This document shows, one piece after another, positions 10,501-19,400 of a stretch of DNA of 24,000 nt (positions are counted from its first letter, which is position 1; the number at the start of each line of letters is the position of its first letter). The notes under the pieces were generated by a model, which saw only the letters and a program-made list of their open reading frames with translations, made no database searches and had not been told where the DNA came from. The stretch is taken from the NCBI GenBank assembly GCA_009801015.1, contig VHZZ01000531.1, positions 142,837-166,836 on the forward strand. Reading direction: 5' to 3'. This DNA comes from Silene noctiflora. Its lineage: Eukaryota; Streptophyta; Magnoliopsida; Caryophyllales; Caryophyllaceae. The translations under genes and the position numbers were made by a program.

Positions 10501-12383
10501 TGACCTGGTCTGTGCTTGCACGCTCGTTAATGCTTAACAAGTGGGAAGGTGACGATCTGCAAGTGACTGCTTATATAATGACATTAACATGTTCTTGAAA
10601 ATTGCTTGCTTTTCATTTTGTGATAGGGGTGTTTGATTAATTTAAGCATTATTTGAGCCTAATAGAGAACCTAAACATGCTCTTTGATTTGTTAATTTTT
10701 GATTTCGTTTGCGTGGTTGCTCTTTCTTTTTTTTTTTTTTTTTTTTTCCTCAAGTCCTAGGTATTTTTTTTCCTAGTATCTCACTTCCGGCATTTTTTGT
10801 ATCGTCTATCGGAAGGTTGAGAGTAGCTCTGGAGCTATGAATGAAATGGCAACTACAATGATGCAGAAGTTTTGGGATTCAGCGCTTGCTTTAGAAGCAC
10901 CGGAGGATGCCGATTCACATAGGTATGCATTCGTCTGATTTCTGCCTCGAATTCTGTTTGGCATTTAGTTTTTTATAATAATCTATCAGTAACCTGTCCA
11001 CAGTGAAATGTCGACTGCGTTAATGAATTCTGAAGGAACAGAAGGAAAATATCCATCATTTGGTCTTGGAACTTCATTTTCATTTAAATTTAAGGACCTC
11101 AATGGAAGTGTTCACCGATTTAATTTTGGTAAGTTTCACCGAAGGACAATTATTCTTTGCTGTAAAGAAACCTATCATACGGGGATAGTAGAGGATTAGA
11201 GTTGTCCTCAAAAAAAGAAAACCTTTTGGCTCATCTCAAATGAAGTTGCTCTTGAAACCTATATTTTTGTGAGTTACTTGTCAATTGTTTGTTAATAACG
11301 TCATTTCAAGACCACTATGGTGTTTCAAGATATTTCGCAACTGGCACGATGTTCTTAATATGAAGTTTTCTATTCCCATTTTTTATGTATAGTTCTCCAT
11401 TTTAGGACGAGGTCTAAGCTGATACTCACGAAGTCACCGTGTTCCTTTTTGTTCGGATATATCTTCAGGAACTGAGAGTTTGGATGAGCTCATGACTGCT
11501 GTTGTGCAAAGAATAGGATCGAGTGAGAATGCCAGTCGTCCGCAACTTTTGGTGAGTTTGTATGATATACTACCTTCTATTCCTTGTGCCAGTTTTTTTA
11601 TCTAGATGTATGCGTTGACAATGATTTTCCTTTTGAGTGTAGTATCAAGACGATGAAAGTGATAAAGTGTTACTCACATGTGATGCTGATCTCATGGGTG
11701 CTGTGCTTCATGCTAGATCAGTAGGACAAAAGGTACTGTACTTTGCTCATGATGCAGCTTCATTTGTCTTTTTAACTTTTGGACATTATTTGCACAAACA
11801 CCGTCTTCTTGCGTATGAAATCTTAGAAATCTTAGAAATCTTAGAACTCACAAGGCAAGCTTGTGATGGACAACCGTTGTCTAGCTAGATCAACCTTTTG
11901 ACTAGTTGATCTACGTGCTCATGGATACCAATGGTGGTTTTATGACACAGGAATTCCTTCCGTGTCATGAAGCACTCTCCATTCTCGTCGGTTGGTCCCG
12001 CGTTCCAGAATATGCGGGACTGAGTTTTGGATCTCCTGCTGTCAACAATTCATGGACACTTTTTCTCATTTTCAACGTATGCCAGCACAAAGCAGGAGAT
12101 CCAAAACTTGATAGATTCCGAAGGACTCTCATGAGTATTATTTTCCTCATCTTCGACATAATCGATGATTTGACTTTATCTTGTCTAGGTTTTGAGGTTA
12201 TATGTGGAGTTCCCAGAATCTATAAAGCAAAGAAGTTCCGAGACTAGTGTTGCCACTGCTGAGAAGTCAGGATGGACACCTCGTTACCCAGGGGTTTGGG
12301 CAGGTGCAGCATTGGTTACAGGCGTCGCTGTAGTTGTGTATCTTAAGCGTGCAAACTCAGGCTCCAAAACTTGGCCATTCTGA
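7524..12383 (+). CDS. CBSCBSPB: CBS and PB1 domain protein with C-terminal membrane anchor (CBSCBSPB family, 14 exons)
   Basis: Exons: 7524-7672, 8319-8490, 8625-8757, 9278-9448, 9586-9664, 9747-9860, 9949-10015, 10131-10236, 10318-10376, 10816-10922, 11004-11128, 11469-11551, 11643-11732, 12189-12383. They total 1650 nt, 549 aa. Seen: a Pro/Ser-rich basic N-terminus (1-50). Four CBS motifs follow at about 60-120, 128-190, 235-285 and 290-355, with typical GKFRHLPVV and GKFLHLPV strands. A PB1 domain lies at about 411-490, with the acidic OPCA segment starting YQDDESDKV at about 456. A hydrophobic helix at about 521-537 is followed by Lys-Arg, like a tail anchor. Family knowledge: CBS pairs bind adenosyl ligands and PB1 domains pair through acidic/basic faces. 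The plant family is otherwise poorly characterised, so no substrate is claimed. The acceptor of exon 10 (ending 10815) is weakly pyrimidine-rich but conserved sequence supports it. Confidence 0.93.
7711..8297. repeat. Tandem ~230-bp blocks in CBSCBSPB intron 1
   Basis: Block 1 (about 7711-7940) and block 2 (about 7941-8180) share TTATCAATTG, TATGTTATGCTC, GAGGT(C/T)AA, TTTCGAA, GATACGAGT, TATTTTTAGCG, AGTAGGGTCAA and GTCGACTTGAAA in the same order. The TTATCAATTG cores at 7722 and 7951 are 229 bp apart. A third, partial and more diverged block (about 8182-8297) repeats GATACGA, TATTTTTAGC, ACGCGAAAA and GACAGTATAAT. The third block ends about 20 bp before the acceptor of exon 2. So most of the 646-nt intron came from repeated local duplication. 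Confidence 0.8.
10237..10317 (+). other. Exitron-like intron 8 of CBSCBSPB (81 nt, in frame, no stop)
   Basis: The donor is GTACGC at 10237 and the acceptor ends TTGTACAG at 10317. The length is a multiple of three, and reading through gives 27 Ser/Thr/Cys-rich residues with no stop. Retention would insert them in the loop before the last strand pair of the fourth CBS motif. Splicing restores the family sequence LDRGDGSIVACVDV, so splicing is the expected default. Confidence 0.7.
10727..10747. repeat. Poly-T run of 21 in CBSCBSPB intron 9
   Basis: Twenty-one T residues in a row lie about 70 bases before the acceptor of exon 10. The tract may act as a distant polypyrimidine tract for the weak acceptor at 10815, or it may be a homopolymer or retro-tail relic. 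Confidence 0.75.
11821..11847. repeat. 9-bp tandem repeat, three units
   Basis: TCTTAGAAA occurs twice, followed by TCTTAGAAC, in intron 13 of the CBSCBSPB gene. It is a small minisatellite of no evident function. Confidence 0.8.
11942..12107. repeat. Cluster of three inverted repeats in CBSCBSPB intron 13
   Basis: Three hairpins are packed in 166 bp. ATGACAC (11942-11948) pairs with GTGTCAT (11962-11968) around an EcoRI-type palindrome. GTCCCGC (11995-12001) pairs with GCGGGAC (12014-12020). A perfect 17-bp arm at 12024-12040 pairs with 12091-12107 across a 50-nt loop. Together they make a strongly folded intron segment. It could be a fold-back element remnant. Confidence 0.75.
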
Positions 12384-13479
12384 CCTATATATACTCTCGA
12401 TTCCAAGGCTCTGCTCGAGCTTTTGTTTGACAAAGGCATGGTTTCAGCCACAATGCAATGCTAGTTTCTTTCGTTGAGTAGCAGTGATGCTTTTACTTAA
12501 GACGAAGATATGACGAACATAAAATTGTGCTCCACTGTTTTGGGGCCAATGATGTTCAAATCTCCCCCCACATTTTGTAGATATACTCCTATACTCCCTG
12601 ATGTATACCAAACAAAGATGGCGAAAATTGACTTCTGTATTAAACTTCCAACCATTATTTTTTCAAAAACATTAGTTATACTCCAGCAAGGATTTGTCGT
12701 GAGAGATAGTTTCATGTATCTTTAAACTTGAAAGAATTAAGTGCAAATTTATTCGAGAAATTCATCATTCACCAACTTTTTGGGACTGAGGAAGTGTACT
12801 TAACTAACATGATAATTGTTTAAAATGAATCCTACTGCAGTAATGATAATTAACAAAGTTAGCACTGTCTCAAACTGAATCAACCCATACAAATGTATCT
12901 GTTGCTCATCTAGCTACATTTATTATTTCCCGATTCAAAGAAAGGTTTGCGTTCCATAAAGCAGCACTAGAACAAGTTTCCAGGCATATTACAACCAAGC
13001 TCTGCTCGGAATTTATTTCCTGCAAGACAACAAACCGAATAATCTCAATCAGAAGGGCTGGTCCTTCTGTTCTAAAAACCAGACATTATGCCTATCATAT
13101 TGCAAGGAAAATTGATGGGTGCATCACGTAAAGATCACCTTACGGCTAGCATAAAGTCGCAAACTCTGCACTAATTAACATTCCCTCTACTTTAAAGCAT
13201 AAACTCATGGATGGAAGAGTAAATGGTAGAACGGTAATATATCATGCTATGAGGCTAATATCTAGCTTCGGTTACTTGCAATTTTATCTCTTCAACTCTT
13301 CCCTTCCATAGTAGGAGAGCAAGTAAGGGATGTCATCCCCTATGCATAATCTCCTCTATGTTACGTAATAGTCAATTGTTTATGTTTTAGGGTTCAGGTG
13401 AGGGCTATGAGAGATCATCAACTGTTTGCTATTCTCAGATCTGAATCTTCTATCAAAGAAACGCATTTACCTGAGATAA
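12384..13479. other. Intergenic between convergent genes (3' UTRs), no gene seen
   Basis: The CBSCBSPB gene ends at 12383 and the minus-strand SWIB/Plus-3 gene ends at 13480, so both 3' UTRs fall here. Opposite-strand open frames at about 12497-12725 show no conserved features and overlap each other, as chance frames do. I see no RNA gene or transposon ends. Confidence 0.6.
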
Positions 13480-16400
13480 TTAAGCAGCGGGAATTATTTC
13501 ACTGTCTTCTGACTTTCCACTAGGATTTTCGGAAGGGATGCTTTCAGCATCAATATTAATCCCAGTTTCCTCAGAATCAGGCTTATCTTCAATTACTTCT
13601 GCAATCACTTTTGGCTGCTCGTTTAGCAAACGGAACTGCTCTTCTTCCGACTGTAGCAGGTCTCTTCTTCTTCGATACTCAAATAATGTGAAATCGCATC
13701 AAAGTCAAGGATAACTACATCAAGATATTCATATGGTAAAACTGTAAAAGCTACGAGTATACTCGAATAAAGCAAAATGGTTCCCTAAACTATTTGCGCT
13801 TATTATTTTGTGAAACACGCCAGATTTTGAACCATCGAGGTAATGTTATAGCATAGTTCTACATACATACATACGTCGTACGTACATACGTATCGCTTTC
13901 GTATTTCAGGAAATAGAGGTTTTCTTTTTTAACGGTTATCCTGCATCAAATCTAATGGAACAAAGTGGAACAAAAGATCAGAAAACATGACTACATTATG
14001 AAAGGATATTCAGCTCGCCGTCCCTTCTCATTTGCTAGATCAATGCGGTGCTTTAATATAGAAAGTTCTCGGGCAATTGCCTGACAGGACAATGCAAGAC
14101 AATGAGTTAAATACGGAATAAGCATATAATAAAGAGGCAAGTAGCAGATGCACCTGGCCAACTATACAAAATGATTCGTGAACTTAACAACCATCGCTAC
14201 TGGCCAAATAATTGTGCAGAATATTACCAGCTTAATGTATCCGAAAGAAATATCTACCAATCCAATTTCCCTTCTCAGTTCTAAAAGTATCTTGGAGCAG
14301 GAAACATAAAGTATAAACGAACAAGACTCATACATATGAAGAACAGGTAACGGAAGGAGAAAAGTACGGCCAAAGGAAGAGAGAAAGCTCAAAGTTCCTT
14401 AAGTTTTATAGCCAACGAAGGAACAAATTGCGTGGGTTCCTACTTGAGGTAGTAAGATTAAGTTAATAGTGTGATTAATTTAAACCGCTATTAAGGCTTC
14501 AAGGTACATCAATGTTAACATTGTGTTTTAAGCCATACTCACAAGTTAAGTGGCTTTTAATACTTCAATCACCATTCAGGAACCTACAGAATATATACTG
14601 AATCCAAACAATAGTACTCCGTATATATACTCACATGTTTAGTAATATCTTCATGGAGAGCTTTTGCCTTTTCCTCAAGCTCTACCTGTGTCAGAATCAA
14701 ACAGCCTTCATTTAGAACAAGAATAAATACTTCTACCTCGTTTTTGTTCCAAAAAATTAACTTACAATGATAACCAGCTGTCAGTCAAAATCATGAAAAA
14801 GGAAAAAATGATCAAAGTGCCGCACTCATCATGATACCATTAACAAACTGGAATTTCTCATACCCTATCGTTCCAACATACCACGTTAGCAAATACCACC
14901 ACTTCCCTGAATCAAACCTCTTTAGTCAAAAACTACCAAATGCATTTTCTAACTAAAAAGTCAACCTTCCGCAGTTCCGCCACACCCCCTAAAAAAACTT
15001 CTCTGCAAACAACCTTTTTCTGATTCCACTAAGGTTCATACCCTCACGTAAAAGTGAGTTCTTACTTTCTTTTAATTTTCTGCTTGTTAATATGTTATTC
15101 CCAATTCATGACTAAGGTGTCTAACACACCACCATATACGAGGAAATCAGAAAAGCAAACCTGCCACATCAATGGAAAATGGCGAAGCACTGTATAAAGT
15201 CAGGCCGTCAGGGTTGTTGAATAGCCAAAATTCCGAAAGTTTAAAAGGACAATTAACCGTTCACAAATCCGAAAGTTTACCATCTACCCAATTATGCAAA
15301 ATTTATCTCCATCCCTACGACAAGTCTCGTATTGAGCATTTGCATTTACTTGCAATCATGTCTAAATAATATAAAAATCCTATGTTTATTCAAATATGAA
15401 AAACTCCCAATTCAAAAACAATGTTTCTCCACAATCACATATACTTGTTCCCCCGTTTTACATACAAAAATTGTAACAGAAGAAATCAACATAAGACCCA
15501 TTATTCCCTAAAATGTCCTAATACAAAAAGAAAAAATAGAGAGTGCATACGACAGTAGGCTTTGGAATAAGGCCAGTCTCGATTTTCTGGCACAAACCCT
15601 TGCAATCTTCCTGCATAATGACAAACAATTGAACGGTTTTATAATGACTAAGGTGTCTAACACACCACCATATACGAGGAAATCAGAAAAGCAAACCTGC
15701 AATATCAACGGAAAATGGCGAAACACTAAACAGGCAAACATATGAATGATATGATTTAATTTCACGACTGTATAAATCAAACAAGTTAAAGCGAACAATC
15801 TCCATATAATTTCAATCAAGATGCTTGGAAAAGAGAAGGGCCGGTAACGGCACATTGTGTAGGAAATATGAACTTAGCTGATCGAAAATACCTTTAATTG
15901 AGATGTCGTGTAAGAACACTGTTGTGCACTCCACAGACAGAAGTAGGAACTAGGAACTGAAGTGGGAACTGTTCTCAATAAGACCAAATATAGAAGAGAA
16001 GAGAATAGAAGAGATGTGGTTGTATTTTCTGATGCTGTAAAAGTGTGGGAGGTAGAGCAACAAAAACATAGCCCCACCACACCGCGCACATGTCATGAGC
16101 CGAGCCGACAGCGGCGCGCGCGGGGAGACTAGAGTCTCTCCACTATTATCTAGTTAAGACTAGATAACTCACTCCCATATATAAAGTAGTAACTTCCCAC
16201 TATTCTACCAATGTGGGACAAGTTTACTACATTAAGTTTGGAGCAGCATCCAACTCCAACACATTGTGCAGTTCAAAAGTTACTTTAATCAATTACCATC
16301 TATCTTATTACCATCTATCTTATAATTAGGCTTTGATTAAGCATAAATGCTTGACAGTTTCAAGCATGCCATCAGTGACATAAAAGAAACATGTTAGAGC

Positions 16401-19400
16401 AACAGGATACATAAAGGGATTTGTAAATGGATCAGGCTGATCGTGTACCTCAGTTAAGTCATCATTCGAAAGCATGTTCATGGGAACACCATTGGGCATA
16501 TTAGACACTTGAAGAAGCACTCTCCTATTCTCATTACCGGATTCCTCCCTGATTCCTAAGAGGGAACGACAACAAAAAAACAAAAAAAAGATAAAACCAG
16601 AAAATATTATAACCGTTAAAAACAAAAACAGTGAAAACAACGGCCATCTCCAATAATGGTGACATCAAGCCAATACAACATCTAAGTACAATTTGAAAGC
16701 AGTAGGTATAAAAATGCTTTTCTACAAGTTGATGAACGAAGCAACGATGATCAATTTTATGCACCCAAAGGAACATATAACCACTGCTGTTCGGCCTTTT
16801 CTAGCTTTTCAGCTATTCCAATAGTTTGGATAAACCCGGCCAGATAAATCTAAAAACACAAATGATGTATTAGAAATAAGACGATTCATACAACCTATTT
16901 GTATCCTAAAACTAATATTTATTATCACTATAGCATTTTTAATCAACTCAATAGAAGATAAACATATATATATATATTTCATCACCGTTGAGATTCTTGA
17001 TAGGCTTAGTCATGAGGTGTTCTAACACAGGATGACAAAGTATGGGTAAAATAAACAGATCTCTTAAAAATAGGGCCTAATTGATTTATCACTCTCTTAT
17101 CATCATGTGATGTAGGGGCGTTACCTGTTATAGGAAGTAGCTCATATGGATTCTTAGGATCAACTGGTTCTGACTTAACTTTCACAAAGCTTCCTGTCAC
17201 CTTGCTTTCAAAAGTCTCAAAGTTTTCCAAGAAACTTTCCACTAAACACCGCTTCAAATAGACCATTTTCATGTTATGTGGCACAATGGCTCCAAAACTA
17301 CTATACACAACTTTAACAACAGGCTCCACTTTTTTAGGCTCTTCTGGTATTCCTTCCTTTTGTTGGAACTTTTCCATAATTGATCCTTGCTTCTGAAAGG
17401 AACCAGTGTTTCTCCACCACGCCTGTTTCTTAGTAGGCAAGGAATCATTATTCTCTTCATGACCTGAACTATATCCTTCATCATCCGACCGCTCTACATT
17501 CTCAAGCAAATGAGCTTCTATGCCGTCATATACTTTATATATGGTGATAGTCTTTCTTTTCAATAGAGCACACAGGCGTGCATCACAGAGAATCACTTTC
17601 CTTTTCTCGGGATGAAAGAGCTTATTATCTTGTGCATACTTAATTATGAGTGAAGACACGTCGTTCTGAGATAGCTTCTTGCTTGTATCAACTCCAATAG
17701 CTTCAAGGAGCTCTATTAGGCATTTGGAAGCCCAACCCACATACTCGATTTTGCTAGAGCCTATTTTCCTTTTTGGTGTTTTTCTAGGCTTCTTAGTTTT
17801 AGTTATTATAACAGGATGTACCTGCTGTACAGGCTGTACGGGCTGCACAGGCTGTACAGCATCATCACTCTCATGATCACTCTCATGATTGTCAGATGAA
17901 GATTCTTTGTTCTCTTCCTCTTTAACAGACTCGTCCGAGTCAGATTGGGGCTTCTGCGATTGAACCTTGACATTTTCACCCTTTTTTATTTGAACATCTG
18001 CATTATGTAGATCATCCAAGGTCAAGCCTTCTTTTTCCTTGATGATATCCCAGTATTCTTTAAAAAGACCTTCGTACGTGTCACGGTCTTTGAAGTCCAC
18101 CTTTTCCTGGAGGATAAAAAAGTAAGATTAATAAAACAAAAGCTATTTTCCATTTTAAATGCATTCAATGACTTATTATTCTTTGGTTCTGAATTATGAA
18201 GAAATTTGCAAACTGAACTCGTTTGATTGATTGCGCTTCTTTTTATTGCGAAGTAAAGCACATTCCATGCACTTCTTGACGCAAATTTCATCATGGTTCA
18301 TTTGGAAACAGCATCTTAGTGTTGCTAACACAAGGGTAAGGGTAAGTACAATGTGAACCCTTTTTACCCCACAATATGTAGGAACCCTTGAGCACTGGGG
18401 AATTGTATTATTGGTGTCATTGTAACAAGAGACAGCTAGTAATATCTAACCAGCTTTTTATGAAGATCTGGAAAAAATCCCACTTACTTCGATGTTTGAG
18501 ACGTCAATCAAGATTTGCTACAATTTAAAAGACGAACTTATAGAAGGCCAAGATTAAATTGTCTGAAATTGACATTAAGACAACATATATCTCATATACA
18601 GCTAATTCTTAAGCATATTGTTTCCTGTCACGAAATACTAACACCCGAATAAATAGGGACTGTGACAGAAACCAATTTGTAACACACCAGGAAAGACTGA
18701 AATAAATCCAATATAGCACCTTCTAACAATTATAAGATCATCGATACAATAGGGAAACAAATAAAGAAGCTATCACATACTCCATCAGAGTCAACTTCCC
18801 GTCCTTCCTCAGCCAGTAATGCAAGATTAAGGCAATTGTTGCAGAGGCCTTTGTACCCTCTAACTCGTGCAAATGAAGCCTCCTTAAAGCAGCTTTGGCA
18901 AACAGCATTTGGACAGCAAAAACACTGATACCTCGGAGGTCGTTTGCACATAAAGCAACTGTGCCAGTCTGAAACGGAAAACCAATCATTTCTCAAAGAG
19001 AATGGAGAATAGCTGATTCTAGAATTTATAGAAGATAATATTAACAAAAGATGTCAAAATGAAAATAAAAAACTACCCTTATAGCTCCATTTACGACCAA
19101 AAAACAATAGGAAATGAAAAAATGCTACATTATACTGCCCAAGCGATAATTTTCAGTCCTGAATATATTTTAGTGTGTAACAGTACACAGAAAATGTAAG
19201 CCTTGCTTCATCTCAAAACATGCTGGAAGTAAATGAAGAGGCCAAAAAAAAAATAAGAGCAAATTATCATACTACAATATTAAAATAATCAGAGAAGAAA
19301 GAAATGTATGTTCAGGAACAGAATACAGTACCAGGCTACCAGCAACAGATATTAACAATAATAATCACACAACGATGACACTTCTACAAAATGACATTTT

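Noticed and set aside
12497..12725. Overlapping open frames of about 70 codons on both strands after the CBSCBSPB stop
   Set aside because: No family resemblance; they mirror one another in 3' UTR sequence and have no splice partners.
13661..14009. GT-AG solution for the last intron of the minus-strand gene (donor GTAGTC near 13995, acceptor TTTGAG)
   Set aside because: The phases do not match and the conserved E-LFEY sequence is lost. The AT-AC solution fits the frame, the family sequence and the U12 motifs.
16145..16224. A U-snRNA-type promoter (USE-like GTCCCACATTGG plus TATA at snRNA spacing) on the minus strand
   Set aside because: No known snRNA sequence follows. The motifs lie inside a block with TG/CA ends and a 5-bp target duplication, which explains them as an LTR promoter.
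17006..18100. A 364-codon single-exon gene on the minus strand
   Set aside because: It is the large internal exon (17125-18106) of the PHD/SWIB/Plus-3 gene plus about 40 residues of intron read-through. The ATG-like start is really a GTG Val codon after the acceptor.
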